Shown here: positions 9,216 through 19,396 of the stretch, in pieces
Position numbering within the stretch: the stretch's first letter is position 1
Layout: each line of letters begins with the position of its first letter
NCBI GenBank assembly: GCA_964620485.1
Contig: CAZUGU010000008.1
Location: forward strand, 1-64,000
Length of the DNA stretch: 64,000 bases
Source of the DNA: CAZTUH01 sp964620485
GTDB taxonomy: Bacteria; Pseudomonadota; Gammaproteobacteria; Burkholderiales; Burkholderiaceae_B
Direction of reading: 5' to 3'
Notes under the pieces: model-generated
What the model was told of the DNA's origin: nothing
The model's database searches: none
Seen by the model: only the letters and a program-made list of their open reading frames with translations
Translations under genes and position numbers: made by a program

Positions 9216-11963
9216 ATGATCTCTTTTTTTAAAAAAATCTGGTGCAGTCACAATGAACACCTACTTAAAAAGTATCGCAAATTGTTAACTCAAATTAACG
9301 AGTTAGAACATTCAGTATCTATTCTGAGTGACGAAGCATTAAAATCTAAAACTGATGAATATCGCCTTCGTTATAAAAACGGTGATTCTCTTGAAGCTTT
9401 ATTGCCAGAAGCATTTTCTGTTGTTCGTGAAACGAGCAAGAGGATACTGGGTATGCGTCAGTTTGATGTTCAGGTCTTAGGAGGTATTGCATTACATAAT
9501 GGTAAAATTTCTGAGATGCGAACTGGTGAGGGAAAAACATTAATGGCAACTATGCCAGCTTATCTTAATGCACTTTCTGGCAAGGGTGTTCATATAGTAA
9601 CAGTTAATGAATATTTAGCAAAACGAGATGCTGAATGGATGGGTCGATTGTATAACTTTCTGAAAATAGATTCAAAAACAATAAATTCGCAACAATCCAA
9701 TAAAGAAAAAAGAATAGCATATAATTCTGATATTACTTATGGTACTAATAATGAATTTGGATTCGATTACTTACGCGATAATATGGAATATTTTTCTGAA
9801 GATCGTCGTCAACGCTCACTTACATATGCAATTATTGATGAAGTTGATTCTATTCTAATTGATGAAGCACGAACACCTTTAATCATATCAGGACATTCAG
9901 AAGATAACATTGATTTATACATCAAGATGAATGTAATTCCATCTATGTTGACTCGTATGATTTCAGAACCAAAACTAAATGAATTAGAACCTTTTGGAGA
10001 CTTTTGGGTCGATGAAAAGAATCAACAAGTCTTCATTTCTGAAATGGGTCATGAACATGTTGAATCTATTTTAACTAATATGAATTTATTACCTAAAGGT
10101 GAATCTTTATATGATTCTAATCATATTGTATTAATGCATCATCTAATAACAGCATTACGAGCACATACTTTATTTCAACGAAATCAACATTATGTAGTAA
10201 AAGATGGGAAAGTAATAATTGTTGATGAATTTACAGGTCGTCTAATGATTGGACGACGTTGGTCTGATGGTATACATCAAGCAATTGAAGCTAAAGAAGG
10301 TGTAAAAATTCAGAATGAAAATAAAACTCTAGCATCAATTACATTTCAGAATTATTTTCGTATGTATGAAAATTTATCAGGAATGACTGGAACAGCAAGT
10401 ACAGAATCTTATGAATTTCAAGAAATTTATGATCTTGAAACGGTTGTTATACCGACAAATAAATCAATGATACGACATGATCAAAATGATCAAGTTTTTA
10501 AAACTAAGCATGAAAAGTATGATGCCATTATAAATGATATTAAGGATTGCTATCAACGTGGTCAGCCTGTTTTAGTTGGTACAACCAATATTGAAAATTC
10601 TGAATTACTATCAATCTTGTTAAGAAAAGCTAAGTTACCTCATGAAGTATTAAATGCTAAGTATCATGAAAAAGAAGCAATTATAATAGCTGAAGCTGGA
10701 AAACCATTTCATATCACAATTGCTACTAATATGGCTGGCCGAGGTACTGATATTGTGTTAGGCGGTAATATAGACAGACAAATTAATATGATTTTATATA
10801 ATGAAAAGTTAAGTCAATTACAAAAAAAATCTCAAATAAAAAATCTTCGTTTAGAATGGAAATCTCTAAATGAACAAGTTAAAAAAACTGGTGGCTTGCG
10901 CATTATTGGAACTGAAAGGCATGAATCACGTCGAATAGATAATCAGTTACGTGGTCGTTCAGGTCGTCAAGGTGATCCAGGTTCATCTCGATTTTATTTA
11001 TCATTGGATGATTCTCTTATGAGGATTTTTGCGGGTGATAAATTACGTAATATTATGAACCGTTTAAAATTACCAATAGGAGAGCCAATTGAATCTAGTG
11101 TGGTAAATCGTGCAATTGAAACTGCTCAACGCAAAGTTGAAAACCGTAATTTTGATATTCGTAAGCAATTGCTAGAATATGATGATATATCCAATGAACA
11201 ACGTAAAATTCTATATAAGCATCGCAATGATGTATTAGATGCAACTTCAGTAAGATATATCATTGATAATTTACTTATTGTTTCCATAAAATATCTATTT
11301 CATTCTTATATTTCATCAGAATCAATTAAAGAAGAATGGAATATAGAAAAACTTGTAAAAAAAATTAAAATAGATTGGAATATAACAATATCATTAGATA
11401 TGTTCAGAGAACATAATGATATTTTTTTAGATGATCAAAAAATATTAGAAAAGCTACAAAATATCATATTAGTTAATTATCAAAAAAAAATCGATTGGAT
11501 TGGTGTAAAACAATGGGATTTATTTGAACGTTCCGTTTTATTACAATGTATTGATACACACTGGCAAGAACATTTATCCTCTTTAGATTATTTAAGGCAA
11601 GGAATACATTTACGGGGATACGCACAAAAGAATCCGAAACAGGAATATAAACGTGAAGCTTTTGAATTATTTGAAGACATGTTATGTAGAATCAGAAATG
11701 ATGTCATTCAAACACTAATGAGAATTCAGATAAAAAAATCTGAAAATTTTGCAGAATTGAATGATAAAAATTTGTATAAGAATGAACAATCCTATCAAAT
11801 TGATAATGTTAGAAACATCAGTCAGTCTAAAAACATTTTTGTAACAAAAAGACAGATAGTTGCTAAAAAAATTGGTCGGAATGAACAATGTCCTTGTGGT
11901 AGTGGAAAAAAATTTAAATACTGTCATGGTTTAATTAATTTACAAAAATTTCCTAACTACTAA
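9216..11963 (+). CDS. secA: Protein translocase ATPase SecA
   Basis: Motor ATPase that drives unfolded preproteins through SecYEG. The full-length protein (915 residues) has Walker A MRTGEGKT at 101-108, the DEAD-like IIDEVDSILIDEARTPLIISG, VDEFTGRLMIGRRWSDG, the motif VI region (GRGTDIVLGG, then HESRRIDNQLRGRSGRQGDPG), the helical scaffold/wing region, and a C-terminal zinc-binding tail with CPCGSGKKFKYCHG for SecB or lipid contact. The start matches the family N-terminus, but the only purine-rich ribosome-site-like bases abut the ATG, so initiation may be weak. Confidence 0.98.
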   Translation: MISFFKKIWCSHNEHLLKKYRKLLTQINELEHSVSILSDEALKSKTDEYRLRYKNGDSLEALLPEAFSVVRETSKRILGMRQFDVQVLGGIALHNGKISEMRTGEGKTLMATMPAYLNALSGKGVHIVTVNEYLAKRDAEWMGRLYNFLKIDSKTINSQQSNKEKRIAYNSDITYGTNNEFGFDYLRDNMEYFSEDRRQRSLTYAIIDEVDSILIDEARTPLIISGHSEDNIDLYIKMNVIPSMLTRMISEPKLNELEPFGDFWVDEKNQQVFISEMGHEHVESILTNMNLLPKGESLYDSNHIVLMHHLITALRAHTLFQRNQHYVVKDGKVIIVDEFTGRLMIGRRWSDGIHQAIEAKEGVKIQNENKTLASITFQNYFRMYENLSGMTGTASTESYEFQEIYDLETVVIPTNKSMIRHDQNDQVFKTKHEKYDAIINDIKDCYQRGQPVLVGTTNIENSELLSILLRKAKLPHEVLNAKYHEKEAIIIAEAGKPFHITIATNMAGRGTDIVLGGNIDRQINMILYNEKLSQLQKKSQIKNLRLEWKSLNEQVKKTGGLRIIGTERHESRRIDNQLRGRSGRQGDPGSSRFYLSLDDSLMRIFAGDKLRNIMNRLKLPIGEPIESSVVNRAIETAQRKVENRNFDIRKQLLEYDDISNEQRKILYKHRNDVLDATSVRYIIDNLLIVSIKYLFHSYISSESIKEEWNIEKLVKKIKIDWNITISLDMFREHNDIFLDDQKILEKLQNIILVNYQKKIDWIGVKQWDLFERSVLLQCIDTHWQEHLSSLDYLRQGIHLRGYAQKNPKQEYKREAFELFEDMLCRIRNDVIQTLMRIQIKKSENFAELNDKNLYKNEQSYQIDNVRNISQSKNIFVTKRQIVAKKIGRNEQCPCGSGKKFKYCHGLINLQKFPNY

Positions 11964-12101
11964 TAAGATATAAGAGATACTTCTTATAGATATTTCGATA
12001 TAATAAATATATTATGTGGGAATAATTTCATGCTTGCAAAATATTTCATGAAATTTTTCAAGAAATATGTTCAATTTTTTAGTATTTGAATACTAATCCA
12101 G

Positions 12102-12821
12102 TTATTTCTTCATTATTGATTCAAGTTCGTTTTGAATCCAATTTCTCACTTTCTGATTCAATTCTTCAGGACTTAAATTGTCAGGTCTTATTATTGGTCC
12201 TATAGAAACAGTAATTAAACCAGGACTTTTAATGAATGGGTTTCGATTATTCCAACATTTTCCTGAATCATGAGCAATAGGAATAATAGGAGTATTTGTT
12301 TCTATTGATAATAGAATACCACCCATTTTAAATTTAGCCAGTTTCCCATATTCAACTCGCGTTCCTTCTGGAAATAAAACAGGCCAACAACCTTCTTCTA
12401 AACATTTCCTACCCTTTTGTAAAATTTGTAAGAATGCTTCGCGATTTTTAGAACGGTTTATAGAAATCATATTTAATGATGCTAAGCTCCAACCAAAAAA
12501 GGGTATGAAATGTAATTCTCTTTTGTAGATATAACAAATTTTCCGAGGAATTTTTGCAAGAAAATATAAAGTTTCCCATGTTGATTGATGATTAGATAAA
12601 ATAATGGCAGCACTATCACTAGGTAAGTTTTCTATTCCCTTAACTTGCCAGCGTATCCCGCAAATTATAAAAGCTCCCCATAAAACAAGCTTTGGCCATT
12701 TTATCATCAATTTATAACGTAATTTTACTGATGTAAAACTAAATATGAAACAAATGATTGTATAAGGTATAAGAGTTAGAACTAAAAAAACTAAATATAA
12801 AATTGAACGGAAATAGATCAT
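12102..12821 (-). CDS. plsC: 1-acyl-sn-glycerol-3-phosphate acyltransferase
   Basis: Makes phosphatidic acid from lysophosphatidic acid at the inner membrane. The 239-residue protein has an N-terminal membrane segment (about residues 4-30), the acyltransferase motif NHQSTWETLYF (the catalytic His followed four residues later by Glu, the betaproteobacterial variant), the substrate-binding FPEGTR and a downstream PIIPIAHDSG. It converges with secA and follows glyS on the minus strand; gmhB, which usually lies between glyS and plsC, is missing. Confidence 0.93.
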   Translation of the reverse strand: MIYFRSILYLVFLVLTLIPYTIICFIFSFTSVKLRYKLMIKWPKLVLWGAFIICGIRWQVKGIENLPSDSAAIILSNHQSTWETLYFLAKIPRKICYIYKRELHFIPFFGWSLASLNMISINRSKNREAFLQILQKGRKCLEEGCWPVLFPEGTRVEYGKLAKFKMGGILLSIETNTPIIPIAHDSGKCWNNRNPFIKSPGLITVSIGPIIRPDNLSPEELNQKVRNWIQNELESIMKK

Positions 12822-13264
12822 GTTTTCAGTTTTTTAATAAGAAATATCTGTTCGTATAAAATCTTTCCTTTTTTAAATAAAATTTCCAATATAGCATTCT
12901 ATTTTTAAATAATTTTTCCAAGATTAAATCTATTAAACTTTTATATAAATCCTGCATTTTTATTACCTTTGATGAGCTTAGATTTTTCTGAAAAACCCTA
13001 GATATTGAACTTTTCATATATATTAGTTCCGAATAGGAAAAATTAGAATTAATTTTAGAAAAAATGACTAAATTTTCGTATTGTTTTACCAGAAACGGAA
13101 TATTTTTACATGAATATTTCCTATAATTTATCCAAAACGTTAATAATTTATAAATTTTCTACTTTCTGGAAGATTATTCAAATTCTAATATTTATTAATT
13201 TTGATAAAAAAATACTAAAGTACTAATTTAATACATCATTTCATGTGGACATATTCAATCTAAT
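12822..13264. other. 443-base gap at the expected gmhB position
   Basis: In Burkholderiales gmhB (a heptose-bisphosphate phosphatase for LPS core) lies between glyS and plsC. Only a 63-codon opposite-strand frame with no recognised domain occurs here (12826-13017). A faint likeness of its middle (VIKMQDLYKSLIDLIL) to the GmhB C-terminus is too weak to call. The sequence is otherwise AT-rich with no gene. Confidence 0.45.
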
Positions 13265-15400
13265 TCAATTTAACATAGAAATATCAACAATTTGATTCAT
13301 TAGATTATGTACTCTTGTGAGTAAAGATAAACGATTAAGTCGTATAGAAATATCTGAAGTCATAACCATGACATCTTTAAAAAAATCATCAAGAGGTTCA
13401 GAAATTTGAAATAATAGATTCAGTCCTACTAAGAAATTAGCTTGATTATATTGATTTGTAATATCCACGGTAAGTTTAGATATTGTTTTTTCTAGTGCCT
13501 GTTCGGCAGGTTTAATTAATAAATTTTTCTTGATATGTTTTTTTTCAAAATTATATTTTTTGATCAGATTTTTAATACGTTTATTAGCTATTATCAATTT
13601 AATAACTCTAGATGATTTATTAAATGCTATAACAGCTCTTATACGTTCAAGTATTTGGTGTAACGGTGGAGTTAGCGATATAACAGAATCAACAATATTA
13701 CGATCGAATTCTATGACTAGCTTATTACGATAACGTTCATAAATAAAATTATGAATTTCTGCTAGATTCTTCTCAGAAGCCTTTTTGGTTGGAAATGTTT
13801 TTGATGTAATCAGAAGTAATTTTTTTATAGATAAAGATTTTGTATTACTAACTTTTAATAATTTATCAAGTGTTAGTCTTTCAATTGCACTTATTAGACC
13901 GAGAGCTGTACGACGCAAACCAAATGGGTCCTTTTCGCCATTTGGAATTAAACCAACACTCCATATTCCTACTAATTTTTCTACATGCTCTGCAATGAAT
14001 AAGATTATTGAAATAATAGAATTTTTATTTACCGGAATATTATAGCGACTACAGTACTGATATTTCAATGCTTGTATAATTTCCTCAGGTTCGCCATGAT
14101 ACTTAGCATAATATGAGCCTATTATTCCCTGTAATTCAGGAAATTCATTAACCATATTCGTTTCAAGATCAGATTTAGATAACATCGCTGCGCGATCGGC
14201 AAGATTAATATCTGCACCTAAAATCTTAGCAAGATTGCGTGTTATAGAACGGATACGTTCCACACGTTCAAATTGACTTCCTAATTTGTGATGATAAACA
14301 ACAGAATTAAGCTTTTTAAATCGATGGCTAAGCGGTATTTTTAAATCCTGTTCATAAAAAAATTTTGCATCAATTAGTCGTGGCTGTATAACACGCTGAT
14401 TACCCAGAATAATATTCTCTGGATTATCCAGATTTATATTACTAACAATTAAAAAATTGTTTGTTAATTTCAAAGTATCAAGTGTAAAGAGCGGAAAATA
14501 CTTTTGATGTATACGCATAGTTAAAATGAGACATTCTGCTGGAATTTTTAAGAAATCTACATCAAATTCACCAATATAAACAACAGGCTGCTCGACCAAT
14601 GCAGTAACTTCATCTAACAAATTAGCTATCTCATTTTCATTACCTAGTGTTAAACCAAGTTTTAAAGCACATTTCTGTAATTGTTCTAAAATACTTGCAC
14701 GACGTAGATCAAATGAGACAATAATTCGGCCAGAATTCATCATAGTTTTTTCATAATCATTTGCATTGTTCAATGTTATTCCGTTAGGATTTATAGCTCT
14801 ATGAGCTAATGTTTCTCTTCCAGAATCTAAACCAAGTATTTTTATTGGTACAATATTATTACCTAATAAAACTACTAATCTTCGAACTGGTCGCACAAAT
14901 TTTATAGTTTCCATTCCATCATCTAATTGATATCGCATGACAGTTGAAATTGGTAAATTTTTAATAGTCTTATTAAGACTATCTTGTAAAATTACTGATA
15001 GATTCTCTTCAATCGTAGTTTGATATATAAAAAGATAATCTTGAGTGCCATCAAATTTCCGTTCTAACGATATTTCATTAAAAGTACCTAAATTTTGTTT
15101 TTCTAGTTTTTTTAGAAGAATTTGTGAAGGCTGATTATTTTTAGTTAAACCAATTTTTGCTGGCAGTAATTTTTTAAGATATGTCTTTTGAGGAACCCTT
15201 TTCAATACTTGAGAAAAAAGAACAGCTAAACGTCTGGGAGTTGCAAAAGATGTCATCTTGCAATTACAGTCTAATATCCCGAATTGTTTCAATAAGTTAT
15301 ATAAATTATTTGAGAAGGCTTGTTCCAATTTTTTGAGTGATTTAGGAGGCAATTCCTCTGTAACTAATTCAATTAATAGAGGATAAGTATATGTAGTCAT
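13265..15400 (-). CDS. glyS: Glycyl-tRNA synthetase beta subunit
   Basis: The larger subunit of the two-subunit glycyl-tRNA synthetase; it binds tRNA-Gly and supports the alpha subunit that activates glycine. The 711-residue protein starts with the family's LIELVTEELPPKSL and contains KYFPLF, MVNEFPELQGIIGSYYA, GLIPNGEKDPFGLRRTALG and a C-terminal helical anticodon-binding-like region ending near FFKDVMVM. The length is normal. The start lies 2 bases after the glyQ stop, so translation is probably coupled. Confidence 0.97.
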   Translation of the reverse strand: MTTYTYPLLIELVTEELPPKSLKKLEQAFSNNLYNLLKQFGILDCNCKMTSFATPRRLAVLFSQVLKRVPQKTYLKKLLPAKIGLTKNNQPSQILLKKLEKQNLGTFNEISLERKFDGTQDYLFIYQTTIEENLSVILQDSLNKTIKNLPISTVMRYQLDDGMETIKFVRPVRRLVVLLGNNIVPIKILGLDSGRETLAHRAINPNGITLNNANDYEKTMMNSGRIIVSFDLRRASILEQLQKCALKLGLTLGNENEIANLLDEVTALVEQPVVYIGEFDVDFLKIPAECLILTMRIHQKYFPLFTLDTLKLTNNFLIVSNINLDNPENIILGNQRVIQPRLIDAKFFYEQDLKIPLSHRFKKLNSVVYHHKLGSQFERVERIRSITRNLAKILGADINLADRAAMLSKSDLETNMVNEFPELQGIIGSYYAKYHGEPEEIIQALKYQYCSRYNIPVNKNSIISIILFIAEHVEKLVGIWSVGLIPNGEKDPFGLRRTALGLISAIERLTLDKLLKVSNTKSLSIKKLLLITSKTFPTKKASEKNLAEIHNFIYERYRNKLVIEFDRNIVDSVISLTPPLHQILERIRAVIAFNKSSRVIKLIIANKRIKNLIKKYNFEKKHIKKNLLIKPAEQALEKTISKLTVDITNQYNQANFLVGLNLLFQISEPLDDFFKDVMVMTSDISIRLNRLSLLTRVHNLMNQIVDISMLN

Positions 15401-15402
15401 TT

Positions 15403-16311
15403 TTAATTTACTTTGAAATTTCTATGATTATTCAACATTGGAAAACCCAGTTGTTTTCTTGAATCATAGTATGAATTTGCAATACTTCTTGAAAGATTGC
15501 GTATACGACCAATATAGGCAGCACGTTCAGTAATACTAATTGCTCCGACAGAATCCAACAGATTAAAAACATGAGCAGTTTTCAACATCGCTTCATAAGC
15601 AGGAAGAACTAATGAAAAATTAATGAGACGTTTAACTTCATTTTCATAGTCATTGAAATGAGTTAGAAGCATATTAGGTGAAGCACATTCAAAATTATAA
15701 ATAGATTGTTCTATTTCATTTTGACGAAAAATATCACCATATGAAATATAACGACCATTTGAATCTTCAGACCAAATTAAATCATATATACTTTCTACAC
15801 CTTGTAAATACATAGCCAATCGTTCTAAACCATATGTAATCTCTCCAGTTATTGGTGAACAATCTAATCCTCCCATTTGTTGCAAATAAGTTAACTGACT
15901 AATTTCCATACCATTTAAACATACCTCCCAACCTATTCCCCATGCTCCTAATGTTGGATTTTCCCAATTATCTTCAATAAAACGAATATCATTTTCGCTT
16001 GAATTTATTCCAAGTATTTGAAGTGAATTAAGATACATATTCAGAATTTCTATTGGGGCAGGTTTTAAAACAACTTGATACTGATAATAATGCTGTAAGC
16101 GATTTGGATTATTTCCATAACGACCATCTTGTGGACGTCTTGAAGATTGTACATATGCTGCACGCCAAGGTTCTGGTCCTATAGATCGGAGAAATGTAGC
16201 AGTATGTGATGTTCCTGCGCCTATTTCTATATCATATGGTTGAAGAAGAATACAACTATTCTTATCCCAATAATTTTGTAGTATCAAAATAATCTTTTGA
16301 AAAGTAAGCAT
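15403..16311 (-). CDS. glyQ: Glycyl-tRNA synthetase alpha subunit
   Basis: Catalytic subunit that activates glycine with ATP. The 302-residue protein carries LTFQKIILILQNYW at the start, the class II region CILLQPYDIEIGAGTSHTATF, the near-invariant PEPWRAAYVQSSRRPQDGRYG and the glycine-site region WENPTLGAWGIGWEVCLNGMEI. Length is typical. Forms an operon with glyS. lnt, which commonly precedes glyQ in Betaproteobacteria, is not present upstream. Confidence 0.98.
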   Translation of the reverse strand: MLTFQKIILILQNYWDKNSCILLQPYDIEIGAGTSHTATFLRSIGPEPWRAAYVQSSRRPQDGRYGNNPNRLQHYYQYQVVLKPAPIEILNMYLNSLQILGINSSENDIRFIEDNWENPTLGAWGIGWEVCLNGMEISQLTYLQQMGGLDCSPITGEITYGLERLAMYLQGVESIYDLIWSEDSNGRYISYGDIFRQNEIEQSIYNFECASPNMLLTHFNDYENEVKRLINFSLVLPAYEAMLKTAHVFNLLDSVGAISITERAAYIGRIRNLSRSIANSYYDSRKQLGFPMLNNHRNFKVN

Positions 16312-16363
16312 TTAATTCGAAATAAATATATATAATGGAATATAAAAGATAATTTATATAGGT

Positions 16364-16397
16364 TTCTGTTATATATACTATAGTTTATATAACAGAA
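16364..16397. terminator. Near-perfect 34-bp palindrome between folK and glyQ
   Basis: Sixteen of seventeen possible pairs match with no spacer (the pair 16376/16385 fails). It lies 53 bases before the glyQ start and 111 bases after the folK stop, both on the minus strand, so it could end the folK transcript. Function is inferred from structure. Confidence 0.45.
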
Positions 16398-16508
16398 TGT
16401 TTCAAAAGAATTTCATTTTATTTTTTATAATCTTTTGACTTGTATTTTTATTTAAATTTTATTATCTGATTAAAAATGAATTCATTCTTAATATTATTAA
16501 TATAATTT

Positions 16509-16985
16509 TTAATATTGTAGTAACTCAATTTTTTGATCTGATTGTTGATCCAATAAGTTACTAATTAAACCTTGTTTGAGACTTAATTCTGGTGCAAGAT
16601 CTTGTAGAGGACGTAATACAAAAGCTCTAATATGCATTTGAGGATGTGGTAATCTAAGGCATGGTTCATCTATTTGATGTTCATTGTAAAGTAATAAATC
16701 TAAATCAAGTGTACGTGGAGAATTTTTATAAAGGCGTACTCTTCCATGATATTTTTCCATTTTTTGTAAAAAATTCAGAAGAATTAACGGTTCTAAACTG
16801 GTTTCTAACGCTATTGCTGCATTGATAAAATCTGGACCGATGGCGCATATTGGAGAACTACGATAAAAATTCGAGATTCGACACTTTCTTATATTGTCTG
16901 AAATAGATAGATCGTGAAATACAGTATTAAATATATCTATACTATTTCCCAAATTTGATCCCAATCCTATATAAACTTGAATCAT
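16509..16985 (-). CDS. folK: 6-hydroxymethyl-7,8-dihydropterin pyrophosphokinase
   Basis: Transfers pyrophosphate from ATP to the pterin alcohol in folate synthesis. The 158-residue protein has the N-terminal YIGLGSNLGNS, the pterin-contacting SPICAIGPDFINAA, the metal- and ATP-binding RTLDLDLLLYN, LPHPQMHIRAFVLRPLQDLAPE. All key HPPK residues are visible. In Betaproteobacteria it usually follows pcnB, which is absent here (475-base gap upstream). Confidence 0.96.
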   Translation of the reverse strand: MIQVYIGLGSNLGNSIDIFNTVFHDLSISDNIRKCRISNFYRSSPICAIGPDFINAAIALETSLEPLILLNFLQKMEKYHGRVRLYKNSPRTLDLDLLLYNEHQIDEPCLRLPHPQMHIRAFVLRPLQDLAPELSLKQGLISNLLDQQSDQKIELLQY

Positions 16986-17460
16986 ATTGCCATAAATAAG
17001 TTAATAATTTTAATAATTAAAAAAATACTAGAAAAAATATAAAAGATATTAATTAGAACAAAACCGAATAATCACACTATTAAGAATAATAGATTTAATT
17101 ATTAAGATAGTATTTTACTAAATTCGATAATTTTTACGTGTCAAAGAATAGATTGTAAAAAATAGTACTATCATTGCTTCTAATATCTTGTAAGGATTTT
17201 CATTTCTTCAAAAAAATTAAATTATATAAAAATTTCTATATAATACATATTATGTAGAATATTTCAAAAAAAATAAAATCCATCATCATGCATTATCTTA
17301 CTCTGCTTTCCTTTGTTTTCACAATATTGAATTCTATTCAATTTAATATTGTATTTTTATTACAAACATCATATACCATATACTGTCAATTTTAAAATAG
17401 CATTGCAAAATCAACATATTTAAGAATTTTTATAATTTTATAATTAATTAAATATTTATC
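16986..17460. other. 475-base gap at the expected pcnB position
   Basis: Between folK and the HAD hydrolase, where Burkholderiales carry pcnB (poly(A) polymerase). I looked for the nucleotidyltransferase signature on the minus strand and recognised nothing. The stretch is AT-rich and appears noncoding. Confidence 0.4.
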
Positions 17461-18162
17461 TCATTTGGAAATTGAATTGAATAGATTTAGAATTTTCCAA
17501 CCTTGTTTTAAAGCAATATTACGTAAAGCATTGCTAGGATTAACAGCAATCGGTTTAGTCACAGCCTGTAATAAAGGCATATCATTAATTGAATCACTAT
17601 AAAAAAATGATTCACAAAAATCTTGAATTTGACAGTTCAAATTATTTAACCATTGTTCAACTCGCTTGACTTTATATTCCTTGAAACTGGGTATTCCATT
17701 AATTTTTCCAGTATAACGACCATTAGTATATTGCGCATTTGTTGCAATTAATGTTTCAATTCCAAAAGCACGTGCTAATGGTTCCGTTACAAAATTATTT
17801 GTAGAAGTTACAATAGCACACAAATCTCCAGCTTCTAAATGTTCACGCACTAAACAAATAGCCTGTGGAGTAATAACTGGTCGAATAATCTTTTTCATGA
17901 AATCTTCGTGCCATTGCGCAAGCTTATGAGGTTCATTAGCAGATAATAAACCTAATGTGAATTCAGTAGCATATTCTATAGTTAATTCTCCTCGATTATA
18001 TAGAGACATCAATTCATCATTACGATGATTAGCTGTTTCTGAATCCATACCAGAATTTCCGTTTTTTATCAGAAAATCAGCCCATTGATAATCGCTATCT
18101 AAAGGAATTAAAGTATTATCTAGATCAAATAACGCAAGACGTTTCTGTATGATATTGGTCAT
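17461..18162 (-). CDS. HAD subfamily IB phosphatase (SerB-like)
   Basis: A 233-residue haloacid-dehalogenase hydrolase. Motif I is FDLDNTLIPLDSD with both aspartates, motif II is IVTSTNNF, and motif IV is SDSINDMPLLQ. A helical cap insert lies between motifs I and II (about residues 20-105). This is the HAD-IB type related to phosphoserine and membrane-lipid phosphatases. The gene order HAD-pcnB-folK is standard in Burkholderiales, so this is the ortholog of that conserved but poorly characterised phosphatase. The substrate cannot be read from sequence. Confidence 0.88.
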   Translation of the reverse strand: MTNIIQKRLALFDLDNTLIPLDSDYQWADFLIKNGNSGMDSETANHRNDELMSLYNRGELTIEYATEFTLGLLSANEPHKLAQWHEDFMKKIIRPVITPQAICLVREHLEAGDLCAIVTSTNNFVTEPLARAFGIETLIATNAQYTNGRYTGKINGIPSFKEYKVKRVEQWLNNLNCQIQDFCESFFYSDSINDMPLLQAVTKPIAVNPSNALRNIALKQGWKILNLFNSISK

Positions 18163-18442
18163 TATGTAAATTTTAAAAAATAAAGAAATATATCTTGTGA
18201 AGGTAATTTATATTAAAAATCTTCTCAAGAGAGATTATCAGTTTCCTATTCCAAAATACTTTTTGAAAGGATTCTCTTATATTGTTCTAATTATCAAATA
18301 CACCACATATTCAATAAATTTCTAAAATGAGATTCTAGATTGTTTTCAAAATAGATCGGTTAAAAATAATAATAATATTAAATTTTGTAATTAGAATTAC
18401 GATAAAATTCAGAACTTCTGTAAATATTAATGAAAATTTTAT

Positions 18443-19396
18443 TTAAATCAATTTAGAATAATTGAATATCTTTGCAATAGCACTAATGACTTCACCAGTT
18501 AAGTTTTTTGATAAACAATCAAAAACAATACGCTCTGGCTGAGAACGTAGCCAGGTTGTTTGTTTTTTAGCAAGTGCTCGAGTTGCCATTATTGCCATTT
18601 TACATGCTGTTTCTAGACTAATATTACCATCTAAATATTCCCAGATTTGTCGATAACCAATAGAACGCATAGAAGGAACACAGAGATTTAAATCTTTTCT
18701 ATTATAAAGATTATTTACTTCATTGATTAATCCATTTTCTAACATTTTATTAAAGCGTTTCTCAATTCGATTATATAATATGGATTTTTCAGAAGGCTCA
18801 AGACTAATTGTTATGTAATTAATCATATTATCTTTATAATAATTATTATTACTTAATAATAAATCCGACATAGGTTTTCCACTGAGAATACATACTTCTA
18901 ATGCACGTTGTATTCGTTGACTATCATTTTTCGATAAACGTAATGCAATGATTGGATCTCTTTTTGCAAGCTTAGAATGTAAATTAGGCCATCCATATTT
19001 TTCAGCATGATTCTGAATATTTTTTCTCAAAACTGGATCAGCTTTCGGTAATCTATGCAATCCATTTCTTAATGCTTTATAATAAAACATAGTTCCACCA
19101 ACAAGTAATGGGATATTTCCACGTTTTCTTATCTTCTTGATAAGATGATTAGCATCGGTATAAAATTCAGCAATTGAATATGATTGTATAGGATCACAAA
19201 TATCTAGTAGATGTTGTTGAACTTGATTTTGTTCATATTGAGATGGTTTTGCTGTACCAATATCCATACCTCTATAAATAGTGACAGAATTCATATTAAT
19301 GATTTCGAAAGGCCATTTTTGACTTAATTCTAAGGTTAAGGCGCTTTTCCCTGTTGCTGTTGGGCCAGTTAAGCAGATAATTGATGATTGAAACAT
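18443..19396 (-). CDS. miaA: tRNA dimethylallyltransferase
   Basis: Adds a dimethylallyl group to A37 of tRNAs reading UNN codons. The 317-residue protein has the P-loop GPTATGKSAL, the NMNSVTIYRGMDIGTAKP region, HHLLDI-like QQHLLDICDP, the GGTMFYYKALRNG loop and a C-terminal RALAKKQTTWLRSQ. I start it at the ATG 19396 (MFQSSIICLTG) rather than a TTG four codons upstream. Its usual neighbours mutL (upstream) and hfq/purM-type genes (downstream) are missing. Confidence 0.96.
   Translation of the reverse strand: MFQSSIICLTGPTATGKSALTLELSQKWPFEIINMNSVTIYRGMDIGTAKPSQYEQNQVQQHLLDICDPIQSYSIAEFYTDANHLIKKIRKRGNIPLLVGGTMFYYKALRNGLHRLPKADPVLRKNIQNHAEKYGWPNLHSKLAKRDPIIALRLSKNDSQRIQRALEVCILSGKPMSDLLLSNNNYYKDNMINYITISLEPSEKSILYNRIEKRFNKMLENGLINEVNNLYNRKDLNLCVPSMRSIGYRQIWEYLDGNISLETACKMAIMATRALAKKQTTWLRSQPERIVFDCLSKNLTGEVISAIAKIFNYSKLI

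Noticed and set aside
12826..13017. 63-codon minus-strand frame upstream of plsC, possible gmhB C-terminus
   Set aside because: Only a few residues resemble GmhB and the catalytic DxD motif is not found. Too weak to call a pseudogene.
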